Origin: Streptococcus sp. UBA6071
Lineage (GTDB): Bacteria; Bacillota; Bacilli; Lactobacillales; Streptococcaceae
NCBI GenBank assembly: GCA_002436115.1
Contig: DIXV01000140.1
Coordinates: forward strand, 1-6,618
Reading direction: 5' to 3'
DNA length: 6,618 nt
Shown here: one piece after another, positions 1 to 5,245 of the stretch
How the letters are laid out: each line of letters starts with the position of its first letter
Numbering within the stretch: position 1 is the first letter of the stretch
The notes under the pieces: generated by a model
Told to the model about the DNA's origin: nothing
What the model saw: the letters and a program-made list of their open reading frames with translations, nothing else
Database searches by the model: none
Program-made: the position numbers and the translations under genes

Positions 1-411
1 AACCTGAAAATCAAAGGTTTTAGGAGTTCCCCAGCGGCGTACTTCCACATTAGCGTCTTCATCTTCACCGATAGGGACGCTATCGTGAGGAAGGTTCGGC
101 AAGACAGTAATGATAGCAGTTAATTCTTGGTCAATTTGAGTAATGTCGGCATCAATCGCTTTAATATCAGCAGATAGTTTCTGAGTGACTAAGATTTGCG
201 AATGAACATCCTCTTTATTTCGTTTTGCTTGGGCAATAGCATCAGAAGCTATATTGCGCTTGGCCTTGAGTTCTTCAGAGGTGACCAAAAGAGTTCGGCG
301 TTTCTGATCAAGTTCCTTTAGTAGCGTTAGGGTCTCTGCATCTACCCCACGTGTGGCTAATTTTTTAGAAACGATATCAAAATCAGTGCGAATACGTTTT
401 AAGTCTAGCAT
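1..411 (-). CDS. serS: Seryl-tRNA synthetase, N-terminal part (cut by window edge)
   Basis: This gene encodes the cytoplasmic enzyme that joins serine to tRNA-Ser using ATP. Only the first 137 codons are present; the family is usually about 425 residues. The start reads [19 protein letters not shown], which is typical of streptococcal SerS. The visible part is the N-terminal tRNA-binding arm, a long antiparallel coiled coil rich in Lys, Glu, Ala and Leu (about residues 1-100), including [12 protein letters not shown]. It is followed by the conserved link to the catalytic domain, with [11 protein letters not shown] and EVRRWG (about residues 104-130). The class II catalytic motifs lie outside the window. 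The ATG at 411-409 is preceded by AAAGGAG at a normal distance, which fixes the start. The frame is intact to the edge. Upstream lie its own promoter and a structured leader, which suggests control by attenuation. Identification is confident. Confidence 0.95.
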   Translation of the reverse strand, partial: MLDLKRIRTDFDIVSKKLATRGVDAETLTLLKELDQKRRTLLVTSEELKAKRNIASDAIAQAKRNKEDVHSQILVTQKLSADIKAIDADITQIDQELTAIITVLPNLPHDSVPIGEDEDANVEVRRWGTPKTFDFQV

Positions 412-426
412 GGTGTGTTCTCCTTT

Positions 427-492
427 AAAAAACACAGGATAAGTCTTGCTGGAGTGCTTTCGCACGGTTCCATCCAGCTTCAACATCCTGTG
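427..492 (-). terminator. Intrinsic terminator in the serS leader, with a T-box-like hairpin inside it
   Basis: Read on the minus strand, CACAGGAT (492-485) pairs perfectly with ATCCTGTG (440-433), and six T residues follow (432-427). The serS ribosome site comes immediately after. Between the two arms sits the T-box-like hairpin at 478-448. No other 5' arm for the terminator is evident, so the terminator stem encloses that hairpin instead of competing with it for bases. I also see no terminator between manO and the serS promoter, so this one may end read-through from the man operon. Confidence 0.7.
448..478 (-). promoter_or_regulatory. T-box-like antiterminator element of serS
   Basis: On the minus strand, GCTGGA pairs with TCCAGC. 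A seven-base bulge TGGAACC follows on the 5' side, then GTGC pairs with GCAC across a GAAA tetraloop. Helix, UGGNACC bulge, helix is the textbook shape of the T-box antiterminator, in which UGGN binds the free NCCA end of an uncharged tRNA. Its place upstream of an aminoacyl-tRNA synthetase fits. Two things do not fit. The variable base is A, which matches a tRNA ending in UCCA, whereas tRNA-Ser normally ends in GCCA. Also, no canonical stem I with an unambiguous serine specifier codon is visible in the leader. I therefore call it T-box-like. Confidence 0.6.
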
Positions 493-610
493 CACTTGAT
501 TGTTTTAGTTATGGGTTGCTTTACGATAGAAGGTCACTTCTTTATCCAATCTGTTTGCAATAAGGTCAGACTTTTTGGAAAAACGAGGAAGCAACTTGTT
601 CGTTTCACCT

Positions 611-639
611 ATTATACAAAATTTTAGAGAAAATGTAAA
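611..639 (-). promoter_or_regulatory. Promoter of serS
   Basis: On the minus strand, TTTACA (639-634), a 17-base spacer and a perfect TATAAT (616-611) form a strong vegetative promoter. Transcription should begin near 604. It lies between manO and serS, so serS has its own transcription start despite sharing orientation with the man operon. Confidence 0.8.
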
Positions 640-708
640 TATACTGATAAAATAGGCTCTTACTTGTTTGGTAGGGGTGTCTTCATTGACTGTTTGAGTA
701 TAGGGGAA

Positions 709-1074
709 TCACTTGCTTTTTCGTTTAAAAAGTTGAGCAGTCTTTTGCAAAAGAGTTGGTAGTTTGACCACCTTATCATTACCAATATGTTCGCGAGCGA
801 TTTTTAAAATTTTTCCAGAATCTTTGGATGCGAAAAGGAATTTTCCACGATCGGTGTAGATTTCAAAGTGGCGACTGACTTTTCTTCTAGAGACATTTGC
901 ACCGATTTGATTGATATTTTCCCAAGGGATCTGAATATAGTCTTCAACATTTTTATCGTTATAAAACTCTAAAGATTTATCTCCCAATAAGAATTTTCCG
1001 ACAGTCCCTCCCATTCCTAGGTAAGAGACACCGGTTGTTTGAAATGAAATAGCTGTGTTTAAGGATTGGGGCAT
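709..1074 (-). CDS. manO: ManO, DUF956 family protein of the man operon
   Basis: This 121-residue soluble protein belongs to the DUF956 (ManO) family, found mainly as the last gene of mannose-family PTS operons in streptococci and relatives. Its biochemical role is not established, and regulation of the PTS is only a guess from its position. There is no signal peptide or membrane segment. Visible features are a Gly-rich stretch (GMGGTVGKFLLGDKS, about residues 20-34), a central IPWENINQIGANVSRRKVSR (about 48-67) of the kind conserved in the family, a beta-rich middle, and a basic C-terminus ending KRKSK. The start ATG at 1074 follows AGAAGGGAG at good spacing. It lies 73 bases after manN, beyond a small terminator and next to an extended -10 promoter. 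It may therefore be expressed both by read-through and alone. Family assignment is confident; function is unknown. Confidence 0.88.
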   Translation of the reverse strand: MPQSLNTAISFQTTGVSYLGMGGTVGKFLLGDKSLEFYNDKNVEDYIQIPWENINQIGANVSRRKVSRHFEIYTDRGKFLFASKDSGKILKIAREHIGNDKVVKLPTLLQKTAQLFKRKSK

Positions 1075-1104
1075 GAATGACTCCCTTCTATAATATTTTT
1101 ACCC

Positions 1105-1113
1105 ATTATAACA
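1105..1113 (-). promoter_or_regulatory. Extended -10 promoter ahead of manO
   Basis: The minus strand reads TGTTATAAT, a perfect TGnTATAAT extended -10 element. Transcription would start near 1098, about 24 bases before the manO ATG. The base run at the -35 distance (GGGCAA) is poor, so the call rests on the extended -10. It would let manO be made apart from manLMN. Confidence 0.5.
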
Positions 1114-1117
1114 TAAT

Positions 1118-1141
1118 AAAAAGAAGGTTGCCCTTCTTTTT
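1118..1141 (-). terminator. Short hairpin terminator after manN
   Basis: AAAAAGAAGG (1118-1127) and CCTTCTTTTT (1132-1141) form a perfect ten-base-pair stem around a four-base loop, seven bases beyond the manN stop codon. On the minus strand the 3' arm carries the T run, followed by ATTAT. The stem has only four G-C pairs, so it is probably a partial terminator allowing some read-through into manO. Its symmetry makes it roughly bidirectional. Confidence 0.6.
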
Positions 1142-1147
1142 ATCAGA

Positions 1148-2059
1148 TTACATGATACCGCCAAGACGGGCAAGAATCCCTACGACAAATAAAGCGAAGA
1201 TGATTAGGATTGGTGAGACCTTCTTTTTAAGTAACCACATACAAAGGAAGGTAAGGAGCAGTCCCATCAAACCTGGGATAAGTGTATCTAAGTTCTCTTG
1301 GAAAGAAGTAACTTTCTCAGGTGTTTGGGATAAACCTTGACCAACTTGTTCAAAAGCTTGACGAACGCCCTCACCACCTCTTGGAAGCTCATCCCAATGG
1401 ATATAGGCTTGTTCATCTAATTGGACTGATGAAACGTTAAATGCAAAGTTTATTGAGACCCATCGCTGCACCAGTGCAGCAAGGATGAACATCCCAAGGA
1501 TGGAGGCCCCTTTAGTAACATCCTGTAGGATACCACCGGACATGTCTTTAGTGACCTCAGAACCTGCTCGGTAACCAAATTCTTGAGTATACCACAAGAA
1601 GGACATACGAATAAGGTTCCAAAGGACAAAGAATAGAATTGGTCCCATGATGTTTCCGGTCAAAGCAAGGGATGCTCCCAAGGCTCCTAAGATTGGACGG
1701 ACAGTAAACCAAAAGACAGGGTCGCCGATACCAGCAAGGGGTCCCATCATACCGATTTTAATCCCTTGAATAGCGGCATCATCAATCTTAGCGCCATTAG
1801 CTTTTTCTTCCTCGAAGGCCAAGGTAACACCGATAATCGGAGCAGCCACATAAGGATGGGTATTAAAGAATTCCATATGACGTTCAAGTGCTGCTGCCTG
1901 GTCTTCTTTACTAGTATAGAGTTTTTTGATTGCTGGGATGAGAGCATAGGCCCAGCCTAAGTTCTGCATCCGTTCGTAGTTCCAAGAACCTTGTAGAAAG
2001 GTTGAGCGCCACCAAACTTTTTGGCGGTCTGATTTTGACAGTTGAATTTTTTCTGACAT
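1148..2059 (-). CDS. manN: Mannose/glucose PTS, IID membrane component
   Basis: ManN is the IID subunit. With ManM it forms the membrane channel of the mannose-family permease, which carries glucose, mannose and related sugars inward while they are phosphorylated. At 303 residues it has the usual length. The N-terminal cytoplasmic part shows family motifs FLQGSWNYERMQNLG (21-35), FFNTHPYVAAPIIG (64-77) and GMMGPLAGIGDP (103-114). Hydrophobic segments lie at about 128-152, 185-205, 259-277 and 281-299. Between about 200 and 258 is a long hydrophilic insert (for example SVQLDEQAYIHWDELPRGGE, 211-230). Gram-positive IID proteins carry such an extra region, and in related proteins it is linked to recognition by class IIa bacteriocins. 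The start follows AAGGGAG (2073-2067), which overlaps the end of manM; the gap is 17 bases, so translation is probably coupled. No defect is seen. Confidence 0.95.
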   Translation of the reverse strand: MSEKIQLSKSDRQKVWWRSTFLQGSWNYERMQNLGWAYALIPAIKKLYTSKEDQAAALERHMEFFNTHPYVAAPIIGVTLAFEEEKANGAKIDDAAIQGIKIGMMGPLAGIGDPVFWFTVRPILGALGASLALTGNIMGPILFFVLWNLIRMSFLWYTQEFGYRAGSEVTKDMSGGILQDVTKGASILGMFILAALVQRWVSINFAFNVSSVQLDEQAYIHWDELPRGGEGVRQAFEQVGQGLSQTPEKVTSFQENLDTLIPGLMGLLLTFLCMWLLKKKVSPILIIFALFVVGILARLGGIM

Positions 2060-2076
2060 TTTAAATCTCCCTTCAT

Positions 2077-2889
2077 TTAGTAGTCTTCTAGGATGTCGCC
2101 AATTGGGTCATCAGATGCCGACCCGCCACCATTACCTGAACCACCTTTTTTAGAGAGATTGAGATAGATGAGAGCGATTGCAACACCAAGACCACCAAGA
2201 CCGATAAGAGTGATCTGTGTAAGGGCTGCTAAAACAAAACCAAGAGCGAAGAACGGCCATACTTCGCGAGTAGCCATCATATTGATAACCATAGCATAAC
2301 CTACGGCAACAACCATACCACCACCAACATTCATACCGCCAATTAACCAGTCTGGCATAGCTTCAAGAGCTGACTGAACAGCACTGGTTGGAATTGCGAG
2401 AAGTAGGGCAGCTGGAATAGCGATACGAAGTCCTTGTAAGACAAGAGCCATCAAGTGAAACCGCTCAACGCCTGCAAAGTCACCTTTTTTAGCAGCTTTG
2501 TCAGCACCATGTACCAAGGTCACTGAAGCTGTACGAACAAGTGTTGTGAGGAATAATCCTGCAACAGCAAGAGGAATCGCAACACCCTGTGCGACACCAA
2601 TCGCATCACGAGAGAAATTCCCCCCTTTAACGAGGATAATCGCAGCTGCAACAGATGCTAATGCAGCATCAGGAGCAACCGCAGCACCAATGTTAGCCCA
2701 ACCAAGGGCTACTAGTTGAAGAGTACCTCCAAGTATGACACCGGCTTCAAGATTACCAGTTACAAGACCAATAAGGGTACAAGCAACAATTGGTTGATGG
2801 AATTGGAATTGGTCAAGGATACCTTCCAGACCAGCTAAGAAGGCAACAAGAACGACCAAAACAACAGAAATAATAGAAATATCTGACAT
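2077..2889 (-). CDS. manM: Mannose/glucose PTS, IIC membrane component
   Basis: ManM is the polytopic IIC subunit that, with ManN, forms the sugar-conducting part of the complex. It has 270 residues, a normal length. The family signature is clear: GVILGGTLQLVALGWANIG (50-68) followed by AAVAPDAALASV (69-80). Hydrophobic stretches span most of residues 6-24, 33-62, 100-122, 145-168, 183-205 and 210-243. The last 25 residues leave the membrane as a Gly/Ser-rich linker (GGSGNGGGS, 249-257) and an acidic end, DILEDY. The ATG at 2889 is preceded by AAAGGA about nine bases upstream. It starts 30 bases after manL and ends 17 bases before manN, in a tight operon that gives the three subunits together. 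Identification is certain; sugar preference (glucose, mannose, 2-deoxyglucose and others) is inferred from streptococcal relatives. Confidence 0.96.
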   Translation of the reverse strand: MSDISIISVVLVVLVAFLAGLEGILDQFQFHQPIVACTLIGLVTGNLEAGVILGGTLQLVALGWANIGAAVAPDAALASVAAAIILVKGGNFSRDAIGVAQGVAIPLAVAGLFLTTLVRTASVTLVHGADKAAKKGDFAGVERFHLMALVLQGLRIAIPAALLLAIPTSAVQSALEAMPDWLIGGMNVGGGMVVAVGYAMVINMMATREVWPFFALGFVLAALTQITLIGLGGLGVAIALIYLNLSKKGGSGNGGGSASDDPIGDILEDY

Positions 2890-2919
2890 TATTTGAAATC
2901 CTTTCTATAATTGGACTAA

Positions 2920-3915
2920 TTATTGAACATTAGCCTTGTTAATCAAGTCAAACAAGTCCTTTTTAGAATCGTTTGGCACTTTACGCACATCAAATTGAAC
3001 ACCTAGACTACGCAATTTTTCAAAGGTTGAAACATCGTCTTTATCCATTGATAGAACGTTGTTAATCATCGTTTTACCCGTAGAGTGAGCCATGGAACCA
3101 ACATTGAGTTCTGTAATTGGAACTCCTCCTTCAATGGCTTCAAGAGCTTCCTGAGGTGTCTCAAAAAGAATGAGTGCGTGGGTATTTCCGAAACGAGGGT
3201 CTTTAGCCGCCTCAACCAATTTTTTGATTGGCACGACATTTGCTTTAACTCCCCCTGGAGCGGCCTGTTTGATTAACTGTTTACGCAGATCATCAGAGGC
3301 AACCTTATCAGAAGCAACAATGATACGATCAGCTTTGGAAGCTGGTGTCCAGTTGGTTGCTACTTGTCCATGCAGGAGACGTGTGTCAATGCGAGCTAAG
3401 TTAATTTTTAACTTACCATCACCAACAACAGTTCCCTCTGGGATAGCACCTTGTACGTGTTTTTTTCCAGCAGTTGCTTCAGAGGCAGAGGTTTCTTGAG
3501 GTTGAAGTTCTTCAGGTAAAACTTTTACGCCTTCCTTGGCCTCCTTGATAATATTTGCGGCTACTTGCTCAACTCCAGCAGAAGCATCCATCATACGCTC
3601 TGTATAGGCTTGGATAAGCATGGGTAAATTGAGTCCTGTGATGATAGCCATCTTGAGGTTTGGGTTTTCACCAGAAATACGGCTGGCTTGGTTAAAGGGT
3701 GAGCCTGACCAAAGATCAGCCAATACCAAGATTTCATCGTCAGTATCAAATTGGGCAATAGCATTATTGAACTTGGCATATAAATCGTCTGGGCCTTCAC
3801 TAGGCATAAACGTGACAACTTGTACCTTTTCTTGTTCACCGAAAATCATGGAACCTGATTGGTAGATACCCGATGCAAATTCACCATGACTCGCAATAAT
3901 GATTCCGATACTCAT
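2920..3915 (-). CDS. manL: Mannose/glucose PTS, fused IIAB component
   Basis: ManL is the cytoplasmic phosphocarrier of the system. Phospho-HPr phosphorylates the IIA domain, the phosphate moves to the IIB domain, and then to sugar in the ManM-ManN channel. It has 331 residues. The IIA domain (about 1-135) begins [16 protein letters not shown] with the phosphorylated His10, and has [13 protein letters not shown] (64-76). An Ala/Glu/Pro/Gln-rich hinge (about 136-166) follows. The IIB domain (about 167-331) contains [12 protein letters not shown], with His182 as its phosphorylation site. Both histidines are present, so the protein should be active. It resembles the IIAB-L form of S. salivarius; no second IIAB gene is seen here. 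In streptococci ManL also takes part in sugar-dependent gene control. The start follows a near-perfect AAGGAGG (3930-3924), eight bases from the ATG. It is the first gene of the operon, transcribed from a strong promoter with an overlapping cre site. Confidence 0.97.
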   Translation of the reverse strand: MSIGIIIASHGEFASGIYQSGSMIFGEQEKVQVVTFMPSEGPDDLYAKFNNAIAQFDTDDEILVLADLWSGSPFNQASRISGENPNLKMAIITGLNLPMLIQAYTERMMDASAGVEQVAANIIKEAKEGVKVLPEELQPQETSASEATAGKKHVQGAIPEGTVVGDGKLKINLARIDTRLLHGQVATNWTPASKADRIIVASDKVASDDLRKQLIKQAAPGGVKANVVPIKKLVEAAKDPRFGNTHALILFETPQEALEAIEGGVPITELNVGSMAHSTGKTMINNVLSMDKDDVSTFEKLRSLGVQFDVRKVPNDSKKDLFDLINKANVQ

Positions 3916-3979
3916 TATTGATTCCTCCTTAAAAATTTTTTATATTTTAGAACTCAGCAATGTTGAAAAATATAATTTA

Positions 3980-4008
3980 AGTATAAAACGCTTACAAGAA
4001 AATGTCAA
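3980..4008 (-). promoter_or_regulatory. Promoter of the man operon
   Basis: On the minus strand, a perfect TTGACA (4008-4003), a 17-base spacer and TATACT (3985-3980) form a near-consensus vegetative promoter. Transcription should start near 3973, giving an A+T-rich leader of about 58 bases that ends in the strong manL ribosome site. The strength fits a highly expressed sugar transporter. Confidence 0.9.
3983..3996 (-). promoter_or_regulatory. CcpA-binding site (cre) in the man promoter
   Basis: The minus strand reads TGTAAGCGTTTTAT. It matches the cre consensus TGWAANCGNTNWCA at 12 of 14 positions, differing only in the last two. It lies between -35 and -10 and covers most of the -10, about -23 to -10 from the predicted start. 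CcpA bound there would block RNA polymerase, so carbon catabolite control of the operon is predicted. The site is seen directly; binding is inferred. Confidence 0.75.
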
Positions 4009-4197
4009 GCTATTCTTTCCGCTATTTTATCTAGGGTTTAAGGCTGTTTAGGTAAAGCCGCATTCCCATGCTGATTTCATAAATTGAAATAATTTTCAGA
4101 TAATTTATCAAAATTTATCAAGTTATCTGAACACATCAAAAAGAGAACTAAATATCCAAGTATATTTTTCGGAGAGCTCATAAGTGAACTAAAATCA
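3997..4197. other. Non-coding stretch upstream of the man promoter
   Basis: The gap between manL and the Cof gene runs from 3916 to 4282. Its left end holds the man promoter and its right end the Cof terminator. The middle holds no believable gene: the only short frame noticed is ten codons at 4080 on the minus strand, without a ribosome site. It does hold the inverted and tandem repeats at 4095-4131 and a perfect small palindrome ATTTCA-5-TGAAAT (4074-4090). A weak minus-strand promoter-like pair, TTCACT-18-TATACT, lies at about 4155-4184. I see nothing else. Confidence 0.5.
4095..4131. repeat. Inverted repeat enclosing a tandem 10-bp repeat
   Basis: TTCAGATAA (4095-4103) and TTATCTGAA (4123-4131) are perfect nine-base inverted arms. 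Between and partly within them, AATTTATCAA occurs twice in tandem (4102-4111 and 4112-4121), spaced exactly one helical turn. It lies about 90 bases upstream of the man -35 box and has no T run, so it does not look like a terminator. It could be an operator or bent DNA. The function is not known. Confidence 0.6.
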
Positions 4198-4251
4198 AAA
4201 ATCTGTCATTCCCTACATGTGTTTTGCAATGCATAGGAAAGGACAGATTTT
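4198..4251 (-). terminator. Terminator after the Cof phosphatase gene
   Basis: AAAATCTGTC (4198-4207) and GACAGATTTT (4242-4251) pair perfectly. The stem continues inward as ATTCCCTA against TAGGAAAG, with two mismatches in fourteen positions of the GC-containing core. Read on the minus strand it ends GACAGATTTTTGATTTT, a good U tail, 32 bases beyond the Cof stop codon. A weaker T run on the other strand makes it partly bidirectional. It separates the Cof gene from the man operon. Confidence 0.78.
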
Positions 4252-4282
4252 AAATAAACATTTAGGAAGGAGAGGGTAAAAG

Positions 4283-5095
4283 TCATAGAAAAAGCTTTTG
4301 CAATTGATGGGCGACACCATCTTGGTCATTAGTGAGGTCCAGTTGCTGGTCTGCAAATGGAAGGAGACTAGGATTTGCATTTTTCATGGCATAGCCAGTT
4401 TCCGCTAAGTGTAGCATTTCCTCGTCATTATACTCATCACCAAAAGCGATGAGTTGACTTTTGTCCATATTAAGCGCCTCCAATAGGTTTTTAAGGGCAT
4501 AGGCCTTATTGACACCTTTTGGTGTACACTCAAGGATATTATTGGGTCCTCCCCAGGTGCTGACAGTGACATTGTTAGGATAAAAGCCTTCAACTTCCTT
4601 GGCTAAGGCATATTTATCAGGATGTCTTGTTTGCATAAGAATAGCATTTGGGGACTTGGTAATGCGATCAACTTTGAGTTCAGAATGGTCTTCAATTTTA
4701 GAAACAGCAAAGAGTTGAGGAGGGATAATGTCACGGTTGGTATGTGTGACGTAAAATTTTTTTCGGTATTCACTGGCAATAAAATCTGCCTGAAATTCAG
4801 TTTCTCGCTTTAAGATGTCTAAATAGACCTCTTTGTCAAGGACTCTCTCATGCTCAAAAGCCCAATTCTGATTGGGGATATGGGTCAAAGAACCATTGAA
4901 ATTAATTAGAGGACCGGTCATATTTAGTTCCTTGTAGTAATTAAGGGACATACGGTAAGGTCTCCCTGTTGTGATAACAACGAGGTGTCCTTTGGCTGCA
5001 ACAGCTTTAATGATTTTTTTGGAAAATGCGCTAATTTGGCTCTCGGAGTTCAGCAAGGTACCATCTAGATCAAGTGCAATTAATTTTTTCTTCAT
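4283..5095 (-). CDS. Cof-type HAD-superfamily sugar-phosphate phosphatase
   Basis: This is a cytoplasmic haloacid-dehalogenase-superfamily hydrolase of the Cof subfamily (IIB cap). Such enzymes remove phosphate from sugar phosphates, other small phosphate esters or flavin compounds, but the substrate cannot be read from sequence. With the start used here it has 270 residues, the usual length. Motif I is ALDLDGTLL (7-15; Asp9 nucleophile, Asp11 acid/base). Motif II is VVITTGR (39-45; Thr43). The Lys motif is TPKGVNKAYAL (191-201). Motif IV is AFGDEYNDEEML (217-228), with GDEYND instead of the commoner GDNxND. The cap lies between about 80 and 185. The frame is open further up, to 5161, but the extra 22 residues are unlike the family, so I start at the ATG at 5095. 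An ATG at 5104 is possible. The gene stands alone between two promoters' worth of spacer and a terminator. Confidence 0.88.
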   Translation of the reverse strand: MKKKLIALDLDGTLLNSESQISAFSKKIIKAVAAKGHLVVITTGRPYRMSLNYYKELNMTGPLINFNGSLTHIPNQNWAFEHERVLDKEVYLDILKRETEFQADFIASEYRKKFYVTHTNRDIIPPQLFAVSKIEDHSELKVDRITKSPNAILMQTRHPDKYALAKEVEGFYPNNVTVSTWGGPNNILECTPKGVNKAYALKNLLEALNMDKSQLIAFGDEYNDEEMLHLAETGYAMKNANPSLLPFADQQLDLTNDQDGVAHQLQKLFL

Positions 5096-5102
5096 AGCCT
5101 CC

Positions 5103-5111
5103 ATTTTAACA
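5103..5111 (-). promoter_or_regulatory. Extended -10 element next to the Cof gene start
   Basis: The minus strand reads TGTTAAAAT, an extended -10 motif, with no good -35 at the usual distance. It would place the transcription start at about 5096, directly at the chosen ATG (5095), giving a leaderless or nearly leaderless mRNA. The alternative ribosome site GGAGG (5102-5098 region) lies only two bases from that ATG, which is too close to be ideal. Start and promoter are therefore uncertain together. Confidence 0.4.
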
Positions 5112-5182
5112 TAAATAGGAAGAGGATGACAGTGTGGACTCCTCTGGAAAAAACTGAGCAAGAATTGGCTTTTTTTAATTCT

Positions 5183-5215
5183 CTATTTTCTCTTTTTGAA
5201 AAAAGGGGAAAATAG
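5183..5215. repeat. 15-bp inverted repeat in the divergent spacer
   Basis: CTATTTTCTCTTTTT (5183-5197) pairs with AAAAGGGGAAAATAG (5201-5215) over fifteen positions, including two G-T pairs, around a GAA loop. It sits between the Cof gene and the purine permease and ends just before the permease -35 box. Neither strand has a T run after the stem, so it is not a typical terminator. The gap 5096-5281 holds no gene. Confidence 0.6.
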
Positions 5216-5216
5216 A

Positions 5217-5245
5217 TTGAAAAAACGAATATTTTGTTCTATAAT
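5217..5245 (+). promoter_or_regulatory. Promoter of the purine permease gene
   Basis: TTGAAA (5217-5222), a 17-base spacer and a perfect TATAAT (5240-5245) form a strong vegetative promoter. Transcription should begin near 5252, inside the palindrome that follows, leaving a leader of about 30 bases. A guanine-type riboswitch would not fit in so short a leader. Confidence 0.85.

Larger units (their letters stand above)
412..604 (-). promoter_or_regulatory. Transcribed leader of serS (about 190 nt)
   Basis: This is the predicted untranslated leader from the inferred start at about 604 to the serS ATG. GTTGCTT (596-590 region) and AAGCAAC (521-515 region) form a seven-base-pair closing stem around about 70 nt. 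Inside it, TCCA/TGGA and GTCTG/CAGAT can extend a second helix, and AGAAG-TGAC-CTTCT forms a small hairpin. The 3' half holds the T-box-like hairpin and terminator. Possible serine codons near the 3' side of the large stem are TCT, TCG and AGC, but none sits in a clear specifier loop. A 29-codon open frame beginning TTG at 594 crosses the leader. It has no usable ribosome site and I do not call it a gene. Confidence 0.5.

Noticed and set aside
415..627. A 70-codon plus-strand open frame opposite the serS leader
   Set aside because: It has no ribosome site, lies antisense to the serS promoter and leader, and its residues show no family character.
4050..4080. Ten-codon frame beginning ATGAAATCAGCATGG on the minus strand
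   Set aside because: Too short, with no ribosome site and no supporting conservation available.
5096..5161. Upstream extension of the Cof protein by 22 residues
   Set aside because: The added residues (Phe, Pro and His rich) do not resemble Cof proteins, which begin within a few residues of the DLDGT motif, and no ribosome site supports that start.
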